This document shows, piece by piece, positions 47,880 to 60,847 of a DNA stretch of 64,000 nt. Within the stretch, counting starts at the first letter, position 1, and each line of letters starts with the position of its first letter. The DNA is from Typha latifolia. Taxonomy: Eukaryota > Streptophyta > Magnoliopsida > Poales > Typhaceae. Below the pieces are notes generated by a model. That model saw only the letters and a list, made by a program, of their open reading frames with translations, did not search any database and was not told the DNA's origin. Where the stretch lies: NCBI GenBank assembly GCA_019914945.1, contig CM034103.1, forward strand, positions 15,094,785-15,158,784, written 5' to 3'. The position numbers and the translations under genes are program-made.

Positions 47880-50360
47880 AATTTAAGTGACGGTTGGGGC
47901 CGGTGTTCATAGTGTTTGTTAAGTATTTTGATCTCATCCTAATATTTTCCTCTCGGCTTTCTTTTGTGTCAAGATAAAGAAGCCTCTTTAGCTATCTGTA
48001 TAGTGTTACAATTAAATTGATGCATGACTAATTTAGATGAGGCCATAAAACAAAAATAAATAGTAAATATGATGTTATGTTTCTCTTCTATATTTCTAAT
48101 TATAAAATTCCAGGGGTTCATATCAACCAACAGAGATTTAGCGAGAGATTAAGTTATAAATTACTTATTTTGTGTTAATCAAATCCTCGTTGACTTGACT
48201 AATTTACTTAAATCATTGGATCGATAGAAATTTTTTTTTATTTATTAGTCGATAAAAATTAGTTATCTTAGTCTATCATATTTCATTTAACTTACAATCT
48301 AAATAGGATGTTTAACTGAATTTAATATTGTTACTTCTTTTTTTCTTAATCCAAAAGAGAGATTCACTTGGGGAGGCACCAAAGGGGCCCTACAAGTTAA
48401 AAGTTTATTTGGTGCCACGTCATCATTAGTGCTAATGCGTCCATAGTTTAATTAATAGGTGTGATCAAGGACATTGTTTAGGGATTAGGTGGGATTTTTT
48501 CTGGATAATCGCGTCTTCGTAGACAAGGAAAAGTTTCATATTTCTTCTGCATCCATAGAAATATAACTAATTTGACTACAATCCACCGGATTCAGCTAGC
48601 TGGTTTGCAAACATAACTAATTTCACTTTCAAATTTTTTTTTATACAACGAACATATATCTATATATTTATTATCACAAAAAGGGTCAAAATTACTTTCA
48701 AGTATCTAGCGAGATATTCGAAGCATCCCTGTACACTAGACTAGTAACATTATTTGGCTAGGTATTAAATCAAATCGTAGAAAAAGACTGAATTTTCCCT
48801 TAGTTAGCCAGCCTATCAGCTACAAGGTTGGCCTCTCGGTAACGGTGGGAAAAAGTGTCGAGCTTTAAAACAAGTAAAAATCAGCTACTTCATAGAATAA
48901 GATTAGTAAGTTTAAATATTTTTAAAAAGTTATATACTAATATTTAGCCGTATATGTTACTAGAGTACATAATAATTATATTTGATATGATATAAAAATT
49001 AAATTATTTTTTAATTAAATAATAAAATAAAAAAAGAAAAAAATAGTCATTAAAATAATAATCAATTAAAGTAATGCCTTTTTAAGAGTAAAGTAACAAA
49101 TATTAAATACAAAATATAAGATAGAAGAAAAAATGAGAGAAAAATGTAGGTATTACTTCTACTAGTATACACTTAGATAATTATTTAGTTGATATACGAG
49201 TATAAGGAGGCTTCTATTAAAATAAAATTCTATTAGTTAAAACTATGACGAATGCAAGCATGCGCAAAGTCATGAGGTATGACCACCCAACTTTGAGGCT
49301 ATCTCAACCATTGGTGGTGGGAAGAGCAATAAGCCAATAGCTGATAGCCTTCTTTTGTTTCTCCTTTTAAACTTTAATTAATTCATTCTATGAGTCATGC
49401 CTTGGCCTACCAAAGATTTTGTATTACATAATATAGACTACATTATGAATATATTTGACGAACTTGGTGGCATCATCATCAAGTGACTACTTGAAATAGA
49501 CTATGAAGACACGTTGGATTGTTGCAGCATAGAAAATCTAGAGAAAGGAAAAAAAGAATCTTGCTAATCCTTTGTTTGGTTGCTTGCTTACAAGCATCAG
49601 CCTCTCCTTCCACCAAAATAGTGCCAAAAAGAGTACCTAACTTATCCCACTGTGTTACCTGCATGTTGTCGTCTAAGATGGTGCTTAAAAATAATTTAAA
49701 GAGGCTCATATTGAATGAGTGAGTCGAAATTTAAATTAATATTTACGCTGTTAGGTTGTAGGAAAAATTATAATATACATAAATTATAGAGGACTGATAA
49801 AATTTAGGCTTAACTAAGAGGTAAATTTAATTTTGATAAGAAAAACTGAGCAATAACTTTTGTGGTGGGGGGGAAGTCACATGCTAGGATTATACGGTAG
49901 ATTGGCAGGCAAGCATCACGTGATTGATTGGACGGTATAGATTGGATGGCCCATCAAAGGTTCGACTACCAATCAATGGAGGATCTTTTCCTGTCCTTGA
50001 CCTACATGCCCAAAGTGGAGACTTTGTGTAGATAATCTTTTGCTACCTCAAAATGGCACCCCAAGAGGAAGTACAGAGAGAACATTACAATCTTAGAAAG
50101 GAGGCAACATTCCACTTATGCCAAAGAAACGGAATGGAGAAAGAATGTTTTGGAAAAATGGAACAACAACCAGATATTAGAACAGCATAGATAGATTGCT
50201 CACAGTCAAAAATTGAATGCACCAAGAACCAAAAGAGCAGTTGCAATGCTGCATACTTTCCTATGGCATGTAATTTATCGTCTCTAAGATGCTAGAAGAT
50301 TGCATCACTTAATAATCTCGAGGCTGCAGCCCTCGCTCTCTTGTTTAAGAGTTCAGACTC
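47880..50360. other. AT-rich intergenic region
   Basis: No coding region is supported in 2.5 kb. The part at 48890-49210 is extremely AT-rich and may be a small decayed DNA transposon. Confidence 0.45.
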
Positions 50361-50366
50361 AGCAGT

Positions 50367-53300
50367 TTAACTTTGTTTCAGGGGAGATCCATCTGATGAC
50401 TTTTTGATCGGTATATCTTCCAGAATAGAACCATTCCCAGTTCCTTCAATTTCAACCTTTCCTATAGAACCATCGGTCTCCTCCTTGCCCGTCTCAAGCA
50501 ACGCTTCCTTCGCTTTTTCTCTTGAACTTTTTTCTTTCTCAAATTCTTCCTTAGCCAAGGGAGAGAACTGCAAGTCCAAAGACCTCGCAGCGCCTAACCA
50601 AGCAAGAACAATCACCAGAAGTATCCCTCCGAGATAGGGAGTCGAGTTGGCGAGAGAACCAAAAGTGAGAATCATGAATTGTTGGATCAGGGCACCTCCT
50701 GACTTTCCCAAGGGATTGCAGACAACATCAATGGCTGCCTTCCCTTTAACCTATAAACAAGAGAGAAACAGAAGTATGACCAGGCGAAGTTATTCTGCTA
50801 GTATCGATATTAGGTAAATGCTCAACAGAATTAGGGCAGAAAGCAATTTATGTACTTGTATTATGTATCTTCACGTAGATACTTTCTCTAGATGTATATT
50901 CAATTATTCATGATGCCAATGCCAAAAGTCAGCAGTTCAAAGGAATTCTATTAACGTATATATGATAGAAAAGGTGTAGGACAACAACCTAAACTGCTCA
51001 TCCATGCCTATTCTAGGCATAAGCATCTTGATGTGCTGACATGAAGCATCTTCTAGTCACCATTTTTTTAGTTCTAACAATAAAACATTGTGAATTATAA
51101 TGCATTAGCTGCCAGACCATCATTATTTATAACGTAAACTGGATATTAGTTTTATAAATTTCTCTAGCCTGCCAATCTCATGAGTTTGGTACAAATAAAT
51201 TCTCATGATGGGCTATTGGGTGGAATGATGAGACCAACATGCAGAGCATTCACTATATGCAGGTAATGTCAATCTATACAAAGAACTAGCATTTTGTTAT
51301 GGACAAGGATTATGGAGAATTACTGTACTTATACACAATCCATGCTGAGATGCAGACATAAAGCATGCAGATGCACATAAATAATATAAGGGAGGAAAAG
51401 CAAACTAACCTTCATATCTTCATCCAAAGGAATATAAGCCATTTCCTTGCAAGGATCAAATAAACTGTATTTGGCACTCTTACTGAAGATGTTCTGCATT
51501 GCACCCACATAAACGGCTGCTAGAAGGGGAGTCATACCCAGACTGCCCAGCAAGGGAGTCAACGGCTCCCCAAACAAAAGTAGAGAAAAGAAACCGATGC
51601 CAGTGATTAGCAAAACTGTGGGAGTGATCATGGCAGCAACTCCCCAGCCAAATTTTCTGAGTATAAGACGGCCAAGTAACATCATTGTGAAAGTTGCAAT
51701 TCCGGTAGCAGTTGAAAAATCACCCATAAAAGATGAGTATTCATTTGGACTAGGAAACTGCCATGAACAAGCACAAAGAGAACAAATTATGGAATCTCAG
51801 ACAGCTGGGATATGAGAAAGAAAGAATACCATAAAAGTTAGGACAAAACCAAATGATTTACCTGCGCCTTGAGCTTTGATTTCCATGTGACTTCGACAAG
51901 ATTGATACTGATACCATACGCAACCACCAAGGTAGCAAGATCCCTCACATATCTTGAAGAGAGCAAAACCTTCAGACTCTCTTTCATACCTAGTTTGGGT
52001 TTCTCCTGCAAAGATGCAACTTATAAGTAACTTGCAAGAAGAAAGAAGTTAACAGAAAACCATGCAGAATGAATTGAGCTGCTTACCTTCTTCTTCTTGC
52101 GATCAGATTTTGGAAGAGTGGGATCATTCAGAACAAATTTATTCACTCCCCAGTAGATGGCACTAATTATAAGACCAAGAAATACCACGATACTCATCAT
52201 TCCTTTCAGAGATACTGCCCAGCCATCAACTCCTGGACCCAAGTTCTTACGCAGGTTAGAGAAGTATTTCACTGTTCGTCCAGAGAAGATAAGAGCGACA
52301 TTAGCCCCAAGGCCAAATAGGGGATAAAATTCTTTTGCTTCCTCAACAGTAGTGATCTGAAAAGGGCAAAGCATAACTGTAAGCCCAGTCAAAGAGTTAC
52401 AGGATTAAAAAGTTACTTTTGATATAGCTACACAAAAAAGGAAGTACACGGCATTCAGTACAGTAACGAAATAGCTCAGAAAAAGTCGGGCACTTGGAAA
52501 CTCTAGATTCAGACAACATAATCTTCTCCAGTAAAAGCAAGAGTAAAATTTCTCATAAATGAATTAATAAGGACTGGCTGCAAAGTGGTCTTTGATTAAA
52601 TGATCGGATTTATAATGCAACACATATGTTTTGCACAGAATGTGGTGCTTATTAATATTATGATCAAGTCTTCAATTCTTACTCCAAACTAAGTTTCAGA
52701 TTCAAATAACAAAGTTTCTGATAATAAAACCTACTACTCTCTTCCATAACAAATTACTGCATAAATTAGTTCTAATTTGATCGCTAAGATTTGTGTCAAA
52801 GAAAAGAGGAGAAAGAATCCTTTGGAACATAAATATGTGAGTACAAAAATAAAACAGGTTGTCTCACATGAGATTTCACAAATTCAAAACACTTAAATCA
52901 ATTTGAAATTGAGGCCCTCTAGACAAAGCAAAATTACAAGCCAGGAATAAGTTTTAAGACCGAATTTTAATGAGGAAACAGAGGTACAATCAAATTACAC
53001 TCAGTTAATCTGAAGTATGCACTGTATTCGTATTAAATTATGAATAAGGATAGATGTTACTAACCAAAGACCATGATAGTGCATATCATGACATACTTCT
53101 ACAACAAAAGCACAATTCTTACAAATAGACTGTTATAATTCAAACATTGAAGCTTATTTAACGACATGAGATGAAAGAATCAGTAGGCACAAGTTACCTG
53201 GTTAGCAAATCCCCAGAAAAGAACCGAAATTACCACACTTCCCCAAAGCTCTGCCATGACATAAAAGAGGCAGAAGCTCCAGATTCTCAGAATAGCAACG

Positions 53301-54031
53301 GGCCCAAGAAAGCTAGGGCCAAGAGCGGCAAGGAGCCTGTCGGCCAAGGCAGTGGGGTGGATAACATCCCTGAGAGGATAAAGGACAAAGGCAAAGGCTC
53401 CAAAGAAAGCAATAAAGGGAAATATAACGGTGTAAAAAAGAGCCTCCTTGGAGAGCACATTCGAGAGCTTGGTGTACAAAAGCATGAAGCCAATAGCCAT
53501 GGGCAAGTTAACCCATGTCTTTAAGAAGGGTATAATCTCAGCACTGCTCCCTTTCGCGGTCACCACCAGCACATCCTTGGTATCTCTAAGAATAGTATAG
53601 TTGAAAAGGATGCAGAAGAACATAAGCCCAAGTGGTACAATCTTCTTAAGAGTCGCAATCTCCACTCCCAAGAACTTGGGCTTCTCCTTATTCTCAATAA
53701 AACCACCACCATCAGCCGAAATCGAGGCTTCGGCCCTACAAACGAACCGACTCCTCCTTTTTAACGAAAGCCCATGTACCAAATTCCCATCTTTGCAGGA
53801 AAAGAGCAACCTTTCGGATTCAGAATCTGATAAAGCTCTCGCCTTTCTGGCGAAGCCATGAGAATTCTCACCGTGGTTTCGGATTCCGGTGGTTGTCGAA
53901 GGAAATCCACCGAGTTTTGAGGTGTTCCGCAAGGAGACATGGCTTCTTAGGCTGGGGAGGGAGCGGAAATCTCTGGGTTTGGGCTTAAGGTGGAGGGATA
54001 GGAGGCCCTTGGCGTGGATAACTCCCTCCAT
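50367..54031 (-). CDS. NTT: Plastid ATP/ADP antiporter (NTT/AATP, TLC family)
   Basis: Inner-envelope carrier that imports cytosolic ATP into plastids in exchange for ADP. Five coding exons, all phase 0: 54031-53198, 52356-52087, 52005-51862, 51757-51410 and 50750-50367, joining to 660 codons (659 aa; Arabidopsis NTT1/2 are about 620). The first 80-110 residues are Ser/Arg-rich with few acids, fitting a transit peptide. The TLC domain begins near FLGVEIATLKKIVPLGLMFF, then FNYTILRDTKDVLVVTAKGS, a family signature, and continues through ELWGSVVISVLFWGFANQ, FYPLFGLGANVALIFSGRTV and SAKYSLFDPCKEMAYIPLD to KGKAAIDVVCNPLGKSGGAL. About eleven membrane spans are visible. The C-terminal 70 residues are charged and low-complexity. 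Gene order matches the Arabidopsis NTT2 locus. Confidence 0.95.
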
Positions 54032-54179
54032 ATCTCCTCAGAGGAGCTTCTTATCCCCTCGTACTTATTCCGAGAGGGGAATTGGAGAGGAGATACGGAG
54101 GGAGAAGCGCAAGAAAGAGGAATAGTCTCGGAGACCCATATCTTCATCTATATCGCACTTGATAAGATATTTTCCTCCC

Positions 54180-55910
54180 ACTAAACTATTTCATATCCGA
54201 ACAGGTTGTATACGACTGCATTAGATCCGCCGTTGATTCTGCCATGTATCCATCTATACCGTTGGTAGAGAGAGATGAGATACGGTTGTATAAAGCCCAC
54301 TAGGAAGTCTCAAGTAGGGTTTTTCCGCTTCAATTCGTAGTGGGTTTTGGTATTAGTTTAAAGGGAAATTGGCATTTAACACCATGCCTTATAAACTTTT
54401 ACGATTTAAGTCCTCTATTTTTAATACTTATAAATTGACTCTTACTTCGGTGAAAAATAATATTAGGTAAACTATAAATAGTTTTTTCTTTATAAAATAT
54501 CCTTACTTTCTTTCTACACATATTTCTTCTTCTTTCTTATACAAGAGATTTTAGAGCAGAAAAAAAGAAAGAAAGTAAACTAGACTAATATATAGATTAA
54601 AATGTAGGATGTAAAATGTAAATTTTTCTAAGTTTATTGGCCTAGTAGCTGATGTTTAAATTTTGCAAGGGTTTAGGACTGGTGAGGTAGGTTTGTGGCC
54701 AATTAAGCTAATGCCTGTCTAATTTAATAAATATTCACACTACCACCAACCCCATCGCTTGTGAAAGTGCCCCTTAAACGGCTTCTAGTGTAGACTAATG
54801 CAACTTGGCAACCTCCAAAATAAAAAGTAAAATAAAAGGCCAATCCACATGGATTTTTTTCATACGGCTACTTTTTTTTCTCTATATTTAGAGAAGCACT
54901 CTAATGACGTAATAATTGGCTTATTAATATAATAAATGGTATAATAATTCCTGCTTCTCTATCTAATATCTTATTTTTTATCAAATCTTTTTATATTTAC
55001 TCATTTCTATTCTATTATTAAAAAAATATTACTTTGATCAACTATTATTTTAAGTACTTAAATTTTTTTTATCTTCGCTTTCTCTCTTATCTTTTATCTA
55101 GCATTTTAATTTTATGTCATATTAAATATAATATTACGTACTATATTAATATACAACTAAATATTGAAATAATTTTGAATGGATTAGAACACACGAGTTT
55201 GTGCTTTTCAAAGAAAAGGGTAGGTGGTGGACTGCACACAGTTTCTCTTATATTGACAAGCAATAAAAAAATCCAATGTAAGCTTCAAAATCCATGAGTT
55301 AGACCTTTCTACTAGTCTGACTATGTTATCTAACTTTCAAAAACAAAGTTTGTTCAACTATTTCATTTTCTTTCACTCTCTAAACAGTTATTGATCTATT
55401 GCTAATATAAAAATAAAAGGGTAAATTATAAATTGTCCTATTTGATAAAGCTCAATATTAAATTGCATCCTTTTTTTTTTTTAATATTTGCGTCGCTTTA
55501 ATTTCCAAATAACTATTAATAAATTATTATAGGTTAAGCAAGCATAAAATTATGGCCGAAATTTTGAGTTAAATGAGACATTTTATTGCTAATATTTTCT
55601 CATCTTTAGAGGTAAAACGACAGATTCACAACATCCCACCAGTTTAAGATTTGGCATAGAATCAGAAAACTTGTGAGATAGTCAAATTTCTCGCACGGAA
55701 AACATGGGCGTATAAAATAAATCTAAGAGGACCAATTTAATTTAAAGTTTGAAACCGTCAACGCCACCAACCAATTCAAAATCCACTAACCATCCGTCCA
55801 TCGTCATTAATACGATGGCGTCACGTCCCGAGACATCCAACTCTTAGAATTACTCAAACGTGGCCCTAAACAAAAAATTATAAAAAACCGTCGTACTTTC
55901 TTCGTTTCCG
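54180..55910. other. AT-rich intergenic region
   Basis: No gene is supported. The stretch 54890-55180 resembles the AT-rich block near 28200-28450 in general pattern and may derive from the same type of small transposon. Confidence 0.4.
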
Positions 55911-55915
55911 TACGG

Positions 55916-55993
55916 TCACGCAGCAGGGGCGCAGTCATAGTCGTCGTCGTCGTCGCCTTCGTTAACATAATTATAATCTTCATGGATAGCCAT
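55916..55993 (-). CDS. Possible 25-residue acidic microprotein
   Basis: A short ORF, MAIHEDYNYVNEGDDDDDYD then CAPAA and TGA, lies about 110 bases downstream of a clean TATA box on the same strand. A longer in-frame ORF starts at 56164, upstream of the TATA box, so the short ATG is the one a transcript from this promoter would contain. The peptide is strongly acidic (about nine Asp/Glu of 25) and ends Cys-Ala-Pro-Ala-Ala. I do not recognise it. It could instead be the first exon or upstream ORF of a transcript not resolved here, or chance. Confidence 0.35.
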   Translation of the reverse strand: MAIHEDYNYVNEGDDDDDYDCAPAA

Positions 55994-56103
55994 TGGAGTC
56001 TCGGAGCGGAGGCGAGAAGTAAGTGGAGGAGCTAAGTGGAATAAAGCGAGAGAGAGTGGCTGTTCCTTATCTTTTGGGCTGGAATGGAGGGCTGAGATGC
56101 GGT

Positions 56104-56112
56104 GCTCTATAT
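56104..56112 (-). promoter_or_regulatory. TATA box with nearby ACGT motifs
   Basis: On the minus strand CCTATATAGA precedes the short acidic ORF. About 75-110 bases farther upstream lie GCCACGTCG and CCACATGTGG, which resemble ACGT-core/G-box-like bZIP or bHLH sites. Confidence 0.5.
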
Positions 56113-56537
56113 AGGCGTCGGAAAATGTGGACACCTCGTTCCGGCACAAGATTGGCACGCGCAAAGTGTGCCCGGCTCAACGCCGGGGGACGACGTGGCA
56201 CGAAAAGGAGGCGCCACATGTGGTCTGGAGTATACACTTGGAAAGGGAAGGCCTTTGGCCCTTAGGGATTCTTGGCGAGCTTAGAGGGAGATCAGTGGGT
56301 AAAGATGTGAGGGTGCTTTTGGGTGGTCACTTTGGTTAGCATTAATTTTTAACTACAAACCCGGTCTAAATAATAACTGGGCCTAAGGTTTTGAGCCCAA
56401 GGTTCTGAGCCCAAGGTGAGATCCAGCGTATATTTATGCTTGCAAGTGAGGGTATCAAAATAAATGAGCGTTGAGCTGAATTGACCTATATAATATTTTG
56501 AGTTCGAGCTCAACCTGAGTCGACTTGCATAAGCTCG

Positions 56538-56541
<4 letters not shown>

Positions 56542-56576
<35 letters not shown>
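56542..56576. repeat. (TA)17 microsatellite
   Basis: Uninterrupted TA tract in intergenic DNA. Confidence 0.95.
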
Positions 56577-56578
<2 letters not shown>

Positions 56579-57963
56579 TATAATTATTACCATTAGATTT
56601 TTTATCCAATGATCTATCTCAGCTTAATAGATTTAGGTAGGCTTAGCTCAAAAATAGTCATAGTTTTTAGACTTTGAGGAGCAACTTAGTAATGCGATAG
56701 ACTCAGAGTGATGACTTGGCGGAGTTTAGCTTAGAGATATAATTTGATCCAATAATAATTTAGAGCTTAGATTAGATGGCTTCGTATGTTGGCTATAACT
56801 TAGTAAAATCTGAGTGATTTTTTTATTGAGAGAGAGTTAGGGATATATACAACTCATATCTAATTTTTAGTTTTAAATATTCTTTAAAAAAAAAAAGCTG
56901 TAAAAATATAGACGCATAGACTTCTCTTTTCAAAACTAGTCGAGTCTTTGCTAGACTACTACGTGATCATCCTACGGTCCCTATTGACTGCTACAATTTC
57001 GTCGAGTCGAATCGAGTCATCACATCCATCAACCCATATAAATTGGAGGCAAGCAGGGCAAACTTTGATCTTGTGAATCCATAGCAAGTGATAGAATCTC
57101 CTCAAATGCATAAAGAATAGGATCATATTATATCCATACTTTTACTTTTGTTGATATCTTCCACATGCAAGGAGAGTAGATAGATGTCCAACCTAACGAC
57201 TAGTAGCTTCAATGCTCACCAAATATAAAATGTCGTCAACTTCATCTCCTTCACCAAATATGCACTTCTTCCACATCTAGTCTCACTTTTTATGTGGATG
57301 GTTTGGCTCTTCTCATCAAATTTCTCACTTGCGTCTAATCATCAAAAGGCGCAATTCTTGATAATTATATGGTAGATTTTCAAGAATTTTTCTTCTTCTT
57401 TTTTATATGAAAAAAGTAATCGATTGTTTCAAAACATTCACCTCTGTTTGCCTAACAGAGAATCTGGAAAGCAAGATGGGTCCCCACAGATATGGTCCTG
57501 TGATGTAAAAAAGATCTCAGCAGTGAGCCACTGAGCCTGAGAAGACCCCCACATGAGTTGTTCATCTCCTCTGAGCAAGTGGTCAGAATATTGAATTCAA
57601 TCTGTTTGTTCTTAGATACAGATTCTGGTGATAGGAAGAATTAAAATAACTTCAGGAAAGGTTCAAAATTTTGGCTCCCCTCTTCTCTTATTGTGATTTG
57701 CACTGATTATGGCCAAGAAAGGTGTCAACTGCTATATACTTATTTGGTTTTTTTTTAAACATTTCAAAATTAAATCCCTTATTTAATCGTATATCTTTTG
57801 GAGTTAACTGACCATTTAACTTTCAACAATTTAAATATGAAAAGGTAAAATAATTCTTATTCTAATTTCTAATCTCATATATTTATCTTAATTAAGGATA
57901 TTTTAATTTTTTATTACATTTTAATTGGGAGTGTATCTATATAAATAAAATATGTTTTGAGAA

Positions 57964-57990
57964 GTATATATATATATATATATATATATA
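57964..57990. repeat. (TA)13 microsatellite
   Basis: Uninterrupted TA tract in intergenic DNA. Confidence 0.95.
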
Positions 57991-60651
57991 AATATCGAAT
58001 TTAAAAGTGCATGCAAACAAATAAGAGATATTTTAAGGATATACAAACAAAATACCCTTTGTTGTTCTGTGCCAAGATTATCCTGTGACTATTGTTTAAG
58101 TAAAAGAAACCCTAAATGTATATAAATGAGCTGAGTATGTAATTAGTTAATAGATTGTGAACTTAAATATCTTTATGTATCAAAATGAGCTGACCTTACT
58201 ATCGCTTTTGAACTTTCAAATCATGTGAGATATTTTGTAATTCTCAAAACCTTTTTAGATGAATTTGCAATGTTGGGGAGGGAAATTTTTTGATTTCTGA
58301 GAAAGGACTGTTTGCATTTAATCATGGATTGTCTAGGCCCAGAAGTTAAGTTGGTATGAATAGTGAAGTGTACTTAAGTCTTTTATATCTCTTTGTTGGC
58401 AGTTGGCATTGAATGATCCCAACTAGTAGGAAACAAAGAGGGACGATTGCCTCTGCTCTGAATTACCTTATTAAAGCCTTAAAAAGCATTGACAGATGCT
58501 GGCACAAAAACTAGTTACATCTTCTGAATATATTTTCTAAAGCTAACAGCATAAAGCCATGTGGAGGTTAGCCTCCCCTGTTCATCTTTGATAGTTTATC
58601 TCTTGTCATTTTCGAACCACTGGGTGATTTGCTTATTAAAGAAAGGAAAGCATGTGTGATCAAAATGCATGGAGAAGATGTATGCATTGGAGTTTCTCGC
58701 AAACAATTTTAAATGCTTAAGTACTTCTGTTAGATAATTATTTAACAAACGATGTATATTATATTTTAACAAACTTTCACACATTATAAGCAGCTCCTAG
58801 TACTATGTTAGATAGTCAGTCAGTTGATCCAAAAGGAACTTTGCCATCTAATTGTCAAAAAATTTAACATCATGAAGCACTTAACATAATTCAGATGTTA
58901 TTAAGAGGAAGTCTAACCAGCTGATGCCATGGGTGAGTAAGTCTAACCGAAACTTAGCTTGGTTTTTTTGTTTCTCTCTTACATAAATGATGTTGGTATT
59001 CTTCGTAGGATTAGGGGTCAGATAGTAGAAGAAGGTGGAACATAAATCCCCCCTCTAATGATTGCCTTATGCAATTTGTGGGCCTTAATGATGATAATTA
59101 CCAGAAGGAGACATAGAGGTTAAAGAAGAATCTAAAGAGTTATTGTTTTTCTTGTTTTACTATAGAAGCTACACCTAAGAAATGGGCTCCAGTTATGGCG
59201 TGGAATGACTGGATTATGAATCAGATACTATCATTTAGTCGTCCCTCTCTCCATCTTGTTTCCAATTTGAAACTCTGCAGTATGGACTACCAAAAGAAGT
59301 GGTCCTGAAGCCAAGATTGCGAGACTGCAAACCCCATCCAATTGTCCCAGTAAGGATACGGGGAATATAATCATATAAAACTTTACTAGCTAAGCTGCTA
59401 ATTATTGCTACACTTCGTTGTCGTCGCCAAAGAAAATGGAGACAAATCTGGCAGAATTTTCTTCTATAATTTGACTTTATTTCCATCCATAAAATCAGAC
59501 GTTGCAGTTTGCTTTTGACGCATTGCTCACTAATTTAGGTTTCATACCTCTTAATTTATCTTTTTAGCTATTGAAACAACACTGGCTCTGAGAAATAGTG
59601 GGCATTTGCACTAAAAAGTTGGTAAATTTTAGAAATAATTTGCACTTAGTTTGAAAAACTTCATTTTATTATCCTAATTAAAGGGGTTTTTTTTTTTTGG
59701 GAGAAGAGTTTTGAGAGGATAGGTTGAGGTTGGTGCGAAGGAGGAGTCCGTCAAAGTACTCTGAAACCTGCCTTTATTCTCGCCGCGCGTGAGGTGTGAG
59801 CCGGAACTACCCCATCACGAGTGGCGCCATTCTTTCCTTCCGTGGTCGGATAGATGACGGTTTATACGAAATTTCCTCCTACTGTATCATCATCATACGC
59901 CGCTCCACGTTCGGCTTCGGCCCCGCGACCTCCACGTGTCAGCTAGAGCATACATTATGGACCAGACTCTCTCGGGATTCCCTGGTGTGAGCCCCACAGC
60001 CCCTGAGACGGTTTTCGGTCCGACCACGATCCAGCCCACTAACCAACCGTCGCGTCCTCGGGACCAGCACCCGCCTGAAATCCCCAGATGGCCCCTCGCA
60101 GTCCCCCCTTAATCTCGAAACTGCCCTTCAGTTATCTAAACGGACCCGGCCCACCGGCAGATCATTTCAGGCTGTCACGGCCGCGCAGCGGGGCCCACTA
60201 AATTGTGTGGGTTGCGGTACGCTGTCCTCGATCGCAAATCTCGAGTCTATCGTGGGGCCAGCGGAATCTCGATGACACCAACGACATCGATAGACACGAT
60301 CGAGGCCTCGATCCTCGATCAGACGGTGCAGCTTTATCCTCGGAATGATCGAGCCACTAGAGAGGGCGTTTTCGCCATTTCACTACAGTGCCAGGCGCGC
60401 GACAGCGCCTTAAGCAATAAGCTTGTTTAATTACAGGTTGTGTGTGTGTGTGAGAAGACCCAAAGATATCAAAGTTATTACAATAATTAATTAAGTTATT
60501 ATTAGCGACTTATATGGTGCCATAAGAATCCTCTCTTCCTCTCCGTTCCATAGAATCTAATCGGAGTTCATCGTTGTCACTTGAATAACTCTTCTCTCGT
60601 CTTCCTCTTGCTTCCTTCGATTCGAAATATTCGATATCGAAACCCCGATCC

Positions 60652-60735
60652 ATGGAGTTACCGATCGATCCGTCGCGTGATCGGCTTCCGGTTATACAGC
60701 TTCAATCGTCGGGAGATGGCCGGAGTCGGCAGTGA
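60652..60735 (+). promoter_or_regulatory. Upstream ORF (27 codons) in the hydrolase leader
   Basis: An ATG in good context (CCATGG) opens a 27-codon frame, MELPIDPSRDRLPVIQLQSS and on to TGA, about 110 bases before the hydrolase ATG. If the leader includes it, it may reduce translation of the main frame. Confidence 0.5.
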
Positions 60736-60847
60736 CGACTAAGGGTTTTGGTTGCCTCGTTCTTCTTACTCTTATTCTTGTTCAGGTCTTTGTCTCTGGT
60801 GTTATCCGAGTATAAGACGATTGATCGATCGAGTTATAGCTCCGGCC

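Larger units (their letters stand above)
56300..60600. other. Long intergenic region
   Basis: About 4.3 kb without a supported gene. It includes two (TA)n tracts, the first flanked by GAGCTC/CTCGAG-like repeated motifs suggesting a small transposon, and a GC-rich part at 59760-60420 ahead of the hydrolase gene. Confidence 0.5.

Noticed and set aside
49940..49975. GGTTCGA string suggesting a tRNA T-arm
   Set aside because: No acceptor, D-arm or anticodon stem could be folded around it.
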